A stretch of DNA of 64,000 nt, taken from positions 4,418,501 through 4,482,500 of the forward strand of contig JAPWDM010000016.1 of the NCBI GenBank assembly GCA_035578155.1, given 5' to 3'. Within the stretch, counting starts at the first letter, position 1; every line of letters starts with the position of its first letter. The notes under the pieces are model-generated. The model ran no database searches and was not told the origin of the DNA. It saw only the letters and a program-made list of their open reading frames with translations. Shown in pieces: positions 13,316-26,512 of the stretch. The DNA is from Brachynemurus nebulosus. Its lineage: Eukaryota > Arthropoda > Insecta > Neuroptera > Myrmeleontidae. A program made the translations under genes and the position numbers.

Positions 13316-14289
13316 TACACCTTTATTTTGGCATCCTGAATGTTTCCTCAAAAGTCTCATAAGATCACGTGTGAGCGTCTTTAGATACTGAAGATCAAAG
13401 GTCGCGAAAATCAGTTTTTTGGAAATACCTCGCTTCTTTTGCCTCAAATCGTTTTTGTATTTATTATAAAAGTTATAGAACATAAAATTCTCTACAAATT
13501 TTGTTTCAAACACTCTTCGATTCGCTTAGCTGTTTTAAAGATAGAGCGCGATGAGTGTGGAGCGCTCAGCCGTACATGCTATAGTACAATGTCAATCGCG
13601 AATCTAAATCTGTAGTACGGTTTTTTAACGAAATTATTTGCTAAGTATTAGTTCATTAATTATTATTTAATACATTCTTATATTTAAATATATTAATTAT
13701 AAATCAAATTGTTATTTACATATGAATAATAATTTATAAAATTATTTTAAATATTTATTCTTATTAAAGATAATTGGATTTTAGTTGGTAAGAACTTCAG
13801 CATTTCTATTCTAAGTGTGAAAACTCATGGACCCGGGTGTCATTAATGTCATTATTAAGATTTTACCTGGAAATACGGACCCCTACTGGACAACCTTTTC
13901 TATTTATAGCAAGTTGAGGCAGATGTTTAATTGTATCTATGAGACCAGTTTCTTCTTGGAGGGATCACTTTCTACTAAACAAGTTAATTTGATAGTTTCA
14001 AAGTGTATCTTGGCAACGACGGAGGTACAATGTATGGCTGAGCGCTCCGTACTCATTGTGCTCAATCTTCAAAACAGTTAAACGCATCGAAAAGTGTTTG
14101 AAACAAAATTTGTAAAGAATTTTATGCTCTATAACTTTTATAATAAACGCAAAAACGATTTGAGGCAAAGGAAGCGAGATATTTCCAAAAAATTTATTTT
14201 CGCGACCTTTGACCTTCAATATTTAAAGACGCTCACACGTGATCTTATGAGACTTTTGAGGAAACATTTAGGATGCCAAAATAAAGGTG
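13316..14289. repeat. Inverted repeat with arms of about 275 bp
   Basis: 13316-13592 and 14018-14289 are inverted copies around a 425-bp spacer. Each arm carries the same 65-codon open frame (minus strand from 13514, plus strand from 14094) containing FATFDLQYLKTLTRDLMRLL. The two copies differ at 10 codons, 7 of them replacements, with no indels. That pattern gives no sign of protein-level constraint. Confidence 0.8.
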
Positions 14290-14420
14290 AGGTTAACACT
14301 TTTTTTTACTTAAATGATTGGGGTACTAGTACACTATTGCTTTGATTTAAGGAAAGTCAACTGCGTATATATTGGTCACACGGATATAAAAACAAATTAC
14401 ACAATATTTTTAAACAAACC

Positions 14421-14423
<3 letters not shown>

Positions 14424-14493
<70 letters not shown>
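14424..14493. repeat. (TA)n microsatellite
   Basis: Pure TA just before the palindromic array. Confidence 0.97.
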
Positions 14494-14496
<3 letters not shown>

Positions 14497-14583
14497 ATAT
14501 ATATTTAACATTTGACACAAATTTTAAATACAGTCAAGTACCGTATTTTGATAAAATTTTACCATGATTTAGAACGGAATTTG

Positions 14584-14584
<1 letters not shown>

Positions 14585-14642
<58 letters not shown>
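14585..14642. repeat. (TA)n, palindrome centre 1
   Basis: Pure TA between inverted GAACGGAATTTGTTA arms. Confidence 0.97.
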
Positions 14643-14643
<1 letters not shown>

Positions 14644-14734
14644 CAAATTCCGTTCTAAATCATGGTAAAATTTTATAATGTTTAAAATTTTATAATTTTA
14701 AATAAAATTTTACCATGATTTAGAACGGAATTTG

Positions 14735-14735
<1 letters not shown>

Positions 14736-14812
<77 letters not shown>
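14736..14812. repeat. (TA)n, palindrome centre 2
   Basis: Pure TA between inverted GAACGGAATTTGTTA arms. Confidence 0.97.
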
Positions 14813-14814
<2 letters not shown>

Positions 14815-15011
14815 CAAATTCCGTTCTAAATCATGGTAAAATTTTATCAAAATACGGTACTTGACTGTATTTAAAATTTGTGTCAAATGTTAAATAATTT
14901 TATGCATTATCATTACATATATCCAATTATAATAATGAAAGATAAAAAAATTTTAAATACAGTCAAGTACCGTATTTTGATAAAATTTTACCATTTTTAG
15001 AACGGAATTTG

Positions 15012-15102
<91 letters not shown>
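15012..15102. repeat. (TA)n, palindrome centre 3
   Basis: Pure TA between inverted arms; the left arm lacks four bases of the unit near 14992. Confidence 0.97.
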
Positions 15103-15103
<1 letters not shown>

Positions 15104-15295
15104 CAAATTCCGTTCTAAATCATGGTAAAATTTTATCAAAATACGGTACTTGACTGTATTTAAAATTTTTTTATCTTTCATTATTATAATTGGATATATG
15201 TAATGATAATGCATAAAATTATTTAACATTTGACACAAATTTTAAATACAGTCAAGTACCGTATTTTGATAAAATTTTACCATGATTTAGAACGG

Positions 15296-15298
<3 letters not shown>

Positions 15299-15370
<72 letters not shown>
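15299..15370. repeat. (TA)n, palindrome centre 4
   Basis: Pure TA; the left arm is shortened (AACGGAAT directly into TA). Confidence 0.97.
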
Positions 15371-15371
<1 letters not shown>

Positions 15372-15721
15372 CAAATTCCGTTCTAAATCATGGTAAAATT
15401 TTATTTAACATTATAAAATTTTAAACATTATAAAATTTTATCAAAATACGGTACTTGACTGTATTTAAAATTTGTGTCAAATGTTAAATAATTTTATGCA
15501 TTATCATTACATATATCCAATTATAATAATGAAAGATAAAAAAATTTGATAACTATTTAGAAATATTATTTTGAAAATCGCTATTTTTCAACAAATATTC
15601 AAATTAGTGAAAACGCGCCATTTTTTGAATATGACGTAACATTTTGTAGCTAGATATGTCGATTTTGATAATTTTCATCGGCAAGGTGAAATTATGTTTT
15701 CTTTGAATATTTCTATTTGCT

Positions 15722-15753
15722 TATATATATATCTATATATATATCTATATATA

Positions 15754-15823
<70 letters not shown>
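15722..15823. repeat. (TA)n with CTATATAT interruptions
   Basis: TA tract whose first 40 bp carry regular C interruptions. Confidence 0.95.
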
Positions 15824-15826
<3 letters not shown>

Positions 15827-16151
15827 ATAATAACTGCCCAGAATTCAAATAGATACTTGCTTTTACTTTGACATTTTATGAATATAATCAAAATAATCAA
15901 AGTTTTAAGGTTATAAATATTGACATTGACGTTTAGTTGCTTCAAACTGTGACGTCACTATAGTGAGGTGTTTTTCCCGCCTTTTTCTCATTTAAAATTG
16001 TAGAGTTACTTTTTTTTGATGATTTTTTACAGAATGTGTCGAAAATAAAAAAATCACTTAACTGATATGGAAAAACAATGCTTTTAGAATATTTTTGTAA
16101 CTTTAGTCAAGTACCCTATTCACCAAAAGGTATAAGAGCTAATAAAATTCG

Positions 16152-16260
<109 letters not shown>

Positions 16261-16261
16261 C

Positions 16262-16701
16262 TGGTTTCTCGTTGTAAGCAGAGCCCGCTCCAAGGACGAG
16301 CAACCCGGGCATTTGCCTGAGGCGGCAAATTTTAAGGGCGGTAATTTTGTAAATTTTTGTAAAAAAGGGTGGCAATTTTACAAAAAAAGAGATTTCCCCG
16401 GGGCGGAAAATTTAAAGGGCGGTAATTTAGTAAAAAATAGGCGGCATTTTACAGCTGTCGGGTCGCGATTTTCACACCCAGCGACCGAAAAAAAAAGGTC
16501 ACTCATTTTGTGCAGGGGCGGAATTATTCCCTCTTGCCCGGGGCGGCGTAAACGCTAGAGCGGGCGCTGTTGTAAGCAACATTAAAACTGAAATAGAATC
16601 ATATGCCTTACTCTTTTTATGTATGTGCGAATTTTATTATTTAAAAAGAGTAAGATATATGATTCTATTTCAAGTTGCTTACAACGAGAAATCAGTGCAT
16701 A
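16262..16701. mobile_element. Hairpin element split by an insertion
   Basis: TGGTTTCTCGTTGTAAGC (16262-16279) plus 16578-16625 pair with 16647-16701. The right arm has CAAGTTGCTTACAACGAGAA and AAAGAGTAAGATATATGATT. Without the 289-bp insertion it would be a foldback of about 150 bp beside (TA)n. Confidence 0.8.
16280..16568. mobile_element. GC-rich 289-bp MITE with 9-bp direct repeats
   Basis: GTTGTAAGC flanks both sides (16271-16279 and 16569-16577). The ends AGAGCCCGCTC and, on the complement, AGCGCCCGCTC are inverted. The inside repeats GGGCGGTAATTTTGTAAA-like words three times. A 9-bp duplication suggests a Mutator-like element. If the outer C/G belongs to the element, the 8-bp reading would suggest hAT. 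Confidence 0.8.
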
Positions 16702-16737
16702 TATATGAGAAATCAGAGTTAATAAAATTCCACCCTG

Positions 16738-16739
<2 letters not shown>

Positions 16740-16798
<59 letters not shown>
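16740..16798. repeat. (TA)n microsatellite
   Basis: Pure TA following AATAAAATTCCACCCTG. Confidence 0.97.
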
Positions 16799-16799
<1 letters not shown>

Positions 16800-16947
16800 T
16801 CTTATACTATAAGTGTATACTCTTAATACTATAAGTATAATATTATTTTATAAAAAAAAAAATACGTTGTTACTAACAAATTCCGTTCTAAATCATGGTA
16901 AAATTTTATCAAAATTCACCAAAAGGTATAAGATTTAATAAAATTCC

Positions 16948-17119
<172 letters not shown>

Positions 17120-17330
17120 TGTTGTTTCCAACAAATCCTATTCTAAATCATCGGATAAAATTTTATCAAAATCCACCGAAAAGTGTGAGAGCTAAAAAAA
17201 TTCTACCTATATATGTATAATGACTTGTTTATATAAGACTTGTTTACAGCATGTTGTTATTTTTTTTTAATATCCGTGAGACCAATACATACGCAATTGA
17301 CTTTCCTTAAATCAAAGCAATAGTGTAATC

Positions 17331-17728
17331 ATTATTAAAAAATATAGTATATATTTCTCAATTCTGAAAATATTTAAACTGATTTTAATTGGTAAGAAAA
17401 TATTAAATAATAATTGGTCCGTCTATTAATTTATTGAAATAAAAAATAATTAATAATAAACAAAGAAAATAAAATCTATAATTTAACAATAATACTTGTA
17501 AAGTGACTAGAAACGTACAAGAGAAGGATGAGCTTAAGCATTTTCCCAAGGCAATATTTAATAAACTAAAAATTTTCTTTTTGCGGTGATATGTGTGAAG
17601 ATAACTATAATTACAAAATAACATAATTATCGTAAATATTTTCATCTTTATCACGTAAAATTAAAGTTTTAAAACACAGCTAAAAACACATAAATATTAT
17701 AAAGAAATATCACAAATGAATTAGCCAC
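17331..17728. other. AT-rich, no gene seen
   Basis: Nothing recognisable on either strand. Confidence 0.4.
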
Positions 17729-17930
17729 ACGCAAAGATTCTCGTTTGCGTCTCTGGTGGTGAAATTAGTTGTATTAAGTAAAAATGTACGTATACTTTTA
17801 ATTAAAATCTAGTAATTCGCACATAATTTATATACCTACATATTAACGACAATTAAACGTATACCTGTATGGTTTATTTGATACAGCTTCCAATTTTACC
17901 AAAGGCGCTCACGTAATCTTTGCCTCGCCA
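17729..17930. mobile_element. Second copy of the 5273-5492 MITE
   Basis: ACGCAAAGATTCTCGTTTGC... with AAGTAAAAATGTACGTATAC at the left, and the corresponding inverted words ending AATCTTTGCCTCG at the right. More diverged than the copy in the PI4KA intron. Confidence 0.7.
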
Positions 17931-18188
17931 ATAGAGAAAAACTAATTTTATAAACAATACTAAACATTTTGATATTCACTAAATACTTAAATTTTACAAG
18001 AAGTACAAACGAGAATCATTAACAATAAGATATTTGACTATGTTCTAAATTCTTTTTCTAAGTGTAAAATAATTATATTATTAACACGTTGACAACCACG
18101 AATACTAAACGGGGTCAGTAAAATCTGACTAACTGCGACACAATGTTGTACCACATCAACAATTTCATATAAAGTGTACACCAATAAG

Positions 18189-18336
18189 GTACATAAACAA
18201 GCGTAGCTCGCTCTCTGCCTAGACATCATAGCTACCACAGCGGTGTGATGGGGCTCTACTATATTTATGCAGCACACCCCACCACTGTGGTAACTATTGT
18301 GCCTAGACAGAAAGTGAGCTACGTTTGTTTATGTAC
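18189..18336. repeat. 148-bp hairpin
   Basis: GTACATAAACAAGCGTAGCT at the left is inverted at AGCTACGTTTGTTTATGTAC. The arms (about 58 bp) also share CTAGACA and CCACAG words. Probably a foldback element. Confidence 0.8.
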
Positions 18337-19484
18337 TAGTCAAAATAGTGTATCAGTTAGTCGTTTCATCATAATCCCTCATGACCGTCAACGTATTTAA
18401 ATATGTTTGATTTTAGCAGTGAAACGTAAAAATATTTAATAACTATTTAGCGGTGTTGTATAAGATACTGTATCAAATGTATCTAGGTATTTAAGATAGA
18501 CCTAATAAATTTGTATCTAGTACAGATATAAACACAAAATAAATTTGTAACTAGATACAAATGAATTTATACCGCGTTTCAAATACAACTGAGCATGAGT
18601 CATCGTTAAAAAATTAAATAATTCTTATATTCGAAACAAATCAATCTTCTGTTCTTGTCTTGTCTTGAAAATGTCTGCACATGCGCCCTAGTAATGTTTT
18701 TCTTTTTATTGTTCATGTGTATAAATTTGTCCATGAAATTTAACAACTTTTAATTATATTAATATGATAAAAATACAACCTTACCAAAACGCATGTAGAA
18801 GCATATCAGTGAAGATATTTCATCATTAGGAGGCGCTTCCAAAAATTGCGTAGTCCTAATTAGCCGGAGTTTTTGTAAAATGTTATGTTAGTGCTAAAAT
18901 GCTTATATTCTGTATTCCTGTCAGCTTCAATATGGTAATAATATTCGACCAGTAGTATTCAAATAAATACATATTTATTTGAATACTTTTTGTTTATGTA
19001 TTTTAACTAAAAGTTTGGTATACTTAACTTTGACATGTTATAAAATTATAAATGTTATAAAATACACCTATAACTGACACTGATGTTTATTGGTTTTAAA
19101 AATGTGACGTCATTAGCATAAATCATTTTTTTTTTTGCTTTTTATTTCATTTCAAACTGAACAGTTGTACAGTTTTTAACAATTTTTACACACTTAAAAA
19201 TTAAAATATTTTTAGAATTTCTTTTTAATTTCAGTCAAATAACCTATTATAAAGGATGTTTAATAGTAAGTACCTTCTATACAAAATTTTAAGTTCAAAT
19301 AATTATCTTAAAACATAAAATTACGAGTAGATACAAATATTTATTGCTTTTATCATTTTATTGAGTACAACGGTAAATCATGGACCATTAAATATGCAAT
19401 GGTATGTATCGTATGTATGGACATGCAGTAGGTAGGTATGTTGTTAAATCTATGTATGTATATTTTTGGATTCCCAATATCGTA
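18337..19484. other. AT-rich with one dispersed-repeat copy
   Basis: 18940-19250 is a diverged relative of 15835-16130 (shared ATTCAAATA, TTTGACATTTTAT, GTGACGTCA and AGTCAAATAACCTATT words). No gene seen. Confidence 0.45.
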
Positions 19485-19838
<354 letters not shown>

Positions 19839-21465
19839 GTAAATATCTTCTTTTTTATAAATATTAATTCAACATGGCTTATTGTGTTGTTAGAGCTTGA
19901 TTTAAAAAAACGAAACAATTTGGAAACGATTCAAAAAAGAAATCTGAAATTTCATTTCGCCAGTAAAGTTCGTATTGTTGGTGACCAGGTCCACACGAAA
20001 TGGCGTATCTGTATCTGTATTAATATGGAAGATAGAAGGTGAAACTACTTTGACGTAAGTGCATTTTGTAGATTTTTAATTCTCACGAACTGGCGTATCT
20101 TAAGATCTTATGTCAGTAGAATGACACATTCATGATGATTATAAGCATTTCTTCGACAATCTAACATAAAAGTTTTACTGTTCTACAAGTAATAGTAAAC
20201 TGTAACAGATTAAATAAAGGTCCAAACAGTTATTTGGCTCTCCTGAAAAATGAGAAAAATCAGTTACGCCACTATGTGAGATGATCAATGAATTATACCG
20301 TATTTCGACAAATGTTTCACAGATGACAGCCCCTGTATTAGTGAATATATACATATCAAAGCATTTTTACTCGCCATTTTGCATGACGAGTTAATTTGTC
20401 TTAATCATTTAAAGTATTAAATATAAAAAGTTTAATTATTATAATTCTTTAAAAATTATACGTTAATGATTATTGGGCCAATTCGTATCGGTGTAAGCCA
20501 AAGTCGCTTGTTCCTATTTTTAATCACATTACACTTGTTTTGAAGTGCACTTGGCTTGCTTTTGAGATATTTGTATATTCCTGTGTCACTTTCCATGTTC
20601 TAGAGAGAAGGGTCAAGTATTAAAGTTCGGTATACATCGTATACAGTATACGATGTATACCGAACGAAAGCCACAAGACTAGATGTCCACATACTTAAAT
20701 ACTGCATGTACATACTATTCTATTTGATAGTCCGTGAGTACAATATAAAGAGCAATTATAATCATATAACATTCGAATAAAATTTAAAAATTTTTTCAAT
20801 CGAAAAAAATACTGAAATTGTAGTAACATTCATGAAAACTTAAGTAAATTTGAATAAATTTAAATCATTTTCTACAATCTATGAAGCCATCATATCAAAT
20901 AGGCTTCGTAACTGAAAGAACTTAAAGTGTAATTATAAAATTTTAAAGTGAAAATTAACAAAGTAATTATTGTAATAATTACCATCTGCTTTTTCACACA
21001 GTTAATTTAACACCAGTGAATTGTTTATTTTATTCGTATATACGTGAAATATTTACCAAAAACTATCTTGAACTGCAATAATTACGCATTTCGCATATTT
21101 ATCTGTACTGAAATGTTAGGATGTTATAATGTAGGTAGTTACTTGTTTATTTCTGATGGTATTTTATTTTAGCTATTGATTGTTGTAAATATACATTAAG
21201 GAACTATTTACGATATACGCAGGTACTTACAAACAAAAAGACAGTAATAGTGTAAAAAAATGGAGCTCATTTCCTCGTTAATGAAACTTCCAGGAAACAT
21301 AGTACAAGCAGTGAAAAACGCCGTTGTCTAGGGTGTCAGAGAAATAAGTATTGTCCTTTTGAGGGGTGAATCTTAGCACCCTGTAGACACTGAAACCGCA
21401 GGAATTTTTTCGGAATTAACAGTCGCGTCACCACTCAAAAGAATAAGAGTTATTTCCCTTACACC

Positions 21466-21469
<4 letters not shown>
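19839..21469. other. AT-rich with dispersed-repeat fragments
   Basis: 20282-20420 is related to 29547-29690 (ACAGATGACAGCCCCTGTAT against ATAGATGGCGGCACCTGTAC). 21255-21330 shares ATGGAGCTCATTTCCTCGTT with the complement of 26260-26350. No gene seen. Confidence 0.45.
20625..20665. other. Perfect 20-bp palindrome arms, 1-base spacer
   Basis: GTTCGGTATACATCGTATAC, then A, then its exact reverse complement. It could extrude as a cruciform, or be a fossil target duplication. Confidence 0.9.

Positions 21470-21519
<50 letters not shown>
21470..21519. repeat. (TA)n microsatellite
   Basis: Pure TA directly before an F1 left end. Confidence 0.97.
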
Positions 21520-21520
<1 letters not shown>

Positions 21521-21724
21521 TGTGTGAGTTTTTCGAGAGTTGCCATTTTTATTACAGCCAAACCGTTGATTTAATCGAAAAATTGTTCAAATAAGAGTTG
21601 CAGATATCGACGGGGGCAACCGATTGCTATAGTCAGGAGCTTTATAGCTCTTATAGTTTTCGAGCTATGATACAAACTTATAGATTTTTAAATGGGACTA
21701 TATATTAATTTTTCGATAAAACCG

Positions 21725-21727
<3 letters not shown>
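21520..21727. mobile_element. F1 left-end fragment
   Basis: CTGTGTGAGTTTTTCGAGAG onward matches the first 200 bp of 31619-33057, then stops at a (TA)n tract. The right half is missing. Confidence 0.85.

Positions 21728-21770
<43 letters not shown>
21728..21770. repeat. (TA)n microsatellite
   Basis: Pure TA between an F1 fragment and the 21771-22347 element. Confidence 0.97.
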
Positions 21771-21772
<2 letters not shown>

Positions 21773-22347
21773 TGTTAGTGAATAAGTGCGAAAGATTTTA
21801 ACAGGTGATTGCTGAGGTTCTTAAAAGTTCATATAAACCCAGGTCCAAAAACGCCCAGTTTCCAAGATACAGGGTGTTCAGTTTCTCGTCTTTTTAATAT
21901 TTTCCTAATTATTTCAAAACCGTTTTGAGATATTGACACAAAATTTGGGACACGCTATGACAGGATAAATACCTATATTCTGAAGTAAATAGAATATTTT
22001 CACTGAAACCAGTGGCGTCCGTATAGGCATGTGATGGTATATTTTTGAAGAAAAAAAGGCATGCCAATGATTTTTTCCAGTTTGAAAATGTTTTTTCAAA
22101 TGTCCCATAAGTTGATGACAAAAATGACCTCTTAGTACTTTGTCGCTTATATAGCAGTTTTCAAGATAAAAAATAATTTCCAGTTACTGTTCCTATCAAA
22201 AAACCGGTATAGCCTATCTAATAACCCATCTTCTCTCTATCTTGGGAACTAAGCGTTTTCGGACCTAGGTTTATATGAACTTTTTTACATAAAATAACCT
22301 CAGCAATCCCCTGTTAAAATCTTTCGCACTTATTCACTAACACCCTG
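21771..22347. mobile_element. 577-bp terminal-inverted-repeat element
   Basis: GGTGTTAGTGAATAAGTGCG... on the left is inverted on the right, ...CGCACTTATTCACTAACACC followed by CTGTATA. The arms extend about 105 bp, with TTCATATAAACC and GGTCC words. No coding seen. Confidence 0.85.
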
Positions 22348-22998
22348 TATACATAATTATGTGTGATCACGATAGCTCTCGAACGAAACATCCAACTGAT
22401 ACCAAATTTGGTTGAAAGGTCGAAAGTCCCAAACCCTTGAATGAGTTAGAAATCAAAATTTTGGCTATTTTTCGCCATTTTCGATAATTTTTTGCAAAAA
22501 TTGGGCAGAATTAAAAATTTTTGAAAATATTTTTTGCACAGTAAGAACATACTTTACCTAATACGTAAAAACTATCAAAATACAGGATTCAATTTGGCTT
22601 GTACAGAATTACGAAAGTAAGTTAGGGTAAAATACACCTGTCGCAGCAATTGCATAACATAGCGAATTTTCAAAGGTTAGATGCTGGCGGATCTCATACA
22701 ACAACCTGTACCAATTTAAAATAGTTTAGTTCTCTAACAATGAAAAAATTTTCTAAATCGGTATAGTAGTTAATTTTTACCGCTTTTAGGTCTATTGGTT
22801 TTGAGCTATCATTGACGCTTAACGCCAATTTGAGCTTGACGTTATCAATGGTGCCCAATCGACCGAAACAGGTTTTGCAGCCGAAACCGAAACTTATTTA
22901 GACATGTTAAAATTTCAATTGTATATGCTCATAGTGTATGTACGAGACACGAACTCGCCCGAACGAAGCGCGACAATTAACGAACACTCAGTTTCGGC
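22348..22998. repeat. Dispersed-repeat fragments
   Basis: 22350-22440 (complement contains CGTTCGAGAGCTATCGTG) matches the tail-like block at 25855-25885. 22640-22800 is a diverged family B-type unit (GGCGGATCTCATACAACAAC, ACAATGAAAAAATTTTCTAA). 22856-22998 is a CCGAAACCGAAAC repeat split by the hAT that follows. Confidence 0.6.
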
Positions 22999-25286
22999 TA
23001 GTTATGGGAATAATCACTCTTTTTAGTGTGTTGAATCTTTTGAATCCGCTCACTGTGGTGAGTCGATTCAATGAATTGAATCACTCACTCACTTGACACA
23101 ATTCGCTCACTTGTTTTTATGAATTGAATCACTCATTCCACTCACTCTACACAACTGAGTGGTGCAACTTCAAATATAAATCAACACAATAAATACACTC
23201 ATATAGTTACATTTGAAACACTCACTCAAGTGAACGAGTGTTTGGATACAATTACTATATCCGAATAAAATTAACAAATTAAAAAATAACTACAGCATTA
23301 AAAATACACGGTTGAAAAGACATAACAATGAAAATTTTGATTGTGAAAATCTACAATAATTTTATGTAGGAATATGTGTTGCTGTTTTGAAGAAAAACTA
23401 ATTTTTGGAAACGTAATAAACGGGTAAATTTTATTTTAAAAATTTGAAAATATTGTAAAATAAAATACAAATAGTTTTTCTTAGAATTTTTTTAATATCC
23501 ATACTTATAGCACTTGTAGTGTATAAAAAATTGGGTATATTTTTTATTTAGATTATTTTATTAGTTTATTAGACATCTGGACTAAATTTGATTTAAAATT
23601 TGTTTTAAATACATTTTAAAAAAATAAAGGATAGTAAAAAAAAAATTAAAATATTAGGTCTAAAAAAAAGAAAAAGTTACACCTTCCATACCATAGTATT
23701 ATTAGTATATACGATATATACACGTTATGACCCACTCTCTCCCAGCCCGACAAAGTATATTAATTTAAAAAAAACAAAAATACTGGTCGAAAGGAAATAA
23801 TTTGCACCCTTCATTTATACAAATAAAAAAAATTGAACCCCTCCCAGTTTTCCATAAAAAAATGTCAAAGTTGCATCATTTTAACACGACGATTTCCTGA
23901 AAATTAGAGGTTTTTCCAACTTTCTTTTGGGCGATAAAAACTGAACCTTTTTAAAAAAAAAATTGAGCCACTTTTAGATTTTCGATTATTTAGATGGTTT
24001 TATTATAAACAACAAAAATGATTAACCAGCTATAACAGGTTAACTGCGCATGCGTTGGGTGTCAAAAAGCGGCAAAGTTCAGATATTTGAATGAATTCAC
24101 ATATTTACACATTTAAATGAATTTAGATATTTAAAACAATATGTAATAAAAATCTGCACCCCAACATAAAATGTCATAATAATTAATATTTTATCTTAAA
24201 AGCCTGTCATACCTGAGTAATCATATTTATTGTTTATAATAAAACCATCTAAATAATCGAAAATCTTAAAAGTGACTCAGATTTTTTTAAAGATGGTTCA
24301 GTTTTAATCGCCCAAAAAAGGGTCAGAAAAACCTGTAATTTTCAGGATATTGTCGTATTAAAACTTTGACATTTTTTTATGGAAAACTGGGAAGGTTTCA
24401 ATTTTTTTTATTTGTATAAATAAAATGTATTATTATTGTTCTGCCGCTAGTATTTTTTATTTCTAATTTTGTTAACCAAAAAACTTATTATCTCGGTTCT
24501 CTCGTCTAGTAGGAGTCATGACTTTCTTGCTGTTACTCAACTTTTAAGATAAAATATTAACTATTATGACATTTTATGTTGAGGTGCAGTTTTTTATTAC
24601 ATATTGTTTTAAGTATCTAAATTCATCTAAATGTGTAAATATGTGAATTCATTTAAATATCTGAACTTTGCCGCTTTTTGACACCCAACGCATGCGCAGT
24701 TAACCTGTTATAGCTCGGTAATCATTTTTATTGTTTATAATAAAACCATCTAACTAATCGAAAATCTAAAAGTGGCTCAATTTTTTTTTAACAAGGTTCA
24801 ATTTTTATCGCCCAAAAGAAAGTCGGAAAAACCTCTAATTTTCAGGAAATCGTCGTGCTAAAATGATGCAACTTTGACATTTTTTTATGGAAAACTGGGA
24901 GGGGTTCAATTTTTTTTATTTGTATAAATGAAGGGTGCAGATTATTTCCTTTCGACCAGTATTTTTGTTTTTTTTAATTAATATACTTTGCCGGGCTGGG
25001 AGAGAGTGGGTCACGTTATGTACATAGTTATAAAAAACAGATGTTTATGGAAACAAATCTCTATTGCTCTGTCTATTGTCATAAGTAAACTGAAACAGAT
25101 TGAAAATTGAATAGAATCTTATGTCATACACTCGTAAGTGAGTGAGTGAGTGTATGACATATATTATACTCTTTCAACTCACGAGTTGAAAGAGTCGATT
25201 CAATTCTTTTTGACTGATTCAATTCAGTCAGTCAGTTGAGTGATTCAATTCAGTGAATTGAATCAATCACTCACTAGTCATCTCTA
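22999..25286. mobile_element. 2.3-kb hAT-like element with 8-bp duplication
   Basis: GTTTCGGC flanks both ends (22991-22998 and 25287-25294). The termini are TAGTTATGGGA and, on the complement, TAGAGATGACTAG. Subterminal regions are full of CACTCA and TTGAATC repeats (23020-23230 and 25130-25275). The centre is a large inverted repeat (23725-25018). No transposase is visible, so it is non-autonomous. Confidence 0.88.
23725..25018. repeat. 480-bp inverted arms inside the hAT element
   Basis: 23725-24205 and 24540-25018 are inverted copies (CGTTATGACCCACTCTCTCC facing ...GAGAGAGTGGGTCACGTTATG). The loop, 24215-24430, holds another copy of part of the right arm in the same orientation (TTGTTTATAATAAAACCATC...). 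Confidence 0.92.
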
Positions 25287-25555
25287 GTTTCGGCTGATTT
25301 TCGGCCGAAACCGAAACCAAAATCGAAGGTTCGGTCGATCACTACCGAAAACCTAAAAAAGCTCGAACTCTATTTGAAAGCTGAATTTCGTTGAAAACGT
25401 TACGTAGCAGATCAAATACATTTATTAGCTAAAAGAAAGTGTGAAGCGCGTCTATAAAATTTTCCATTTCAAAAAAATAATTTCGTTACTTTCCTCATTG
25501 CAACCAAACATGTAATTAACACGAAAGGAAAAATAATATTCATTATAACTAGAAA

Positions 25556-26512
<957 letters not shown>

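Larger units (their letters stand above)
14505..15545. repeat. Head-to-head palindromic array centred on (TA)n tracts
   Basis: One unit of up to about 180 bp (TAACAAATTCCGTTCTAAAT..., TACGGTACTTGACTGTATTT..., ending in GAAAGATAAAAAAATTT) is repeated in alternating orientation. The centres with (TA)n are 14585-14642, 14736-14812, 15012-15102 and 15299-15370. Tail-to-tail junctions without TA lie between them. Arms are nearly identical, so the array is young or homogenised. Confidence 0.93.

Noticed and set aside
13316..14289. Duplicated 65-codon frame as a real gene pair
   Set aside because: Replacement and silent differences fit neutral drift, both start codons are non-ATG (GTG), and stops lie just upstream in both copies.
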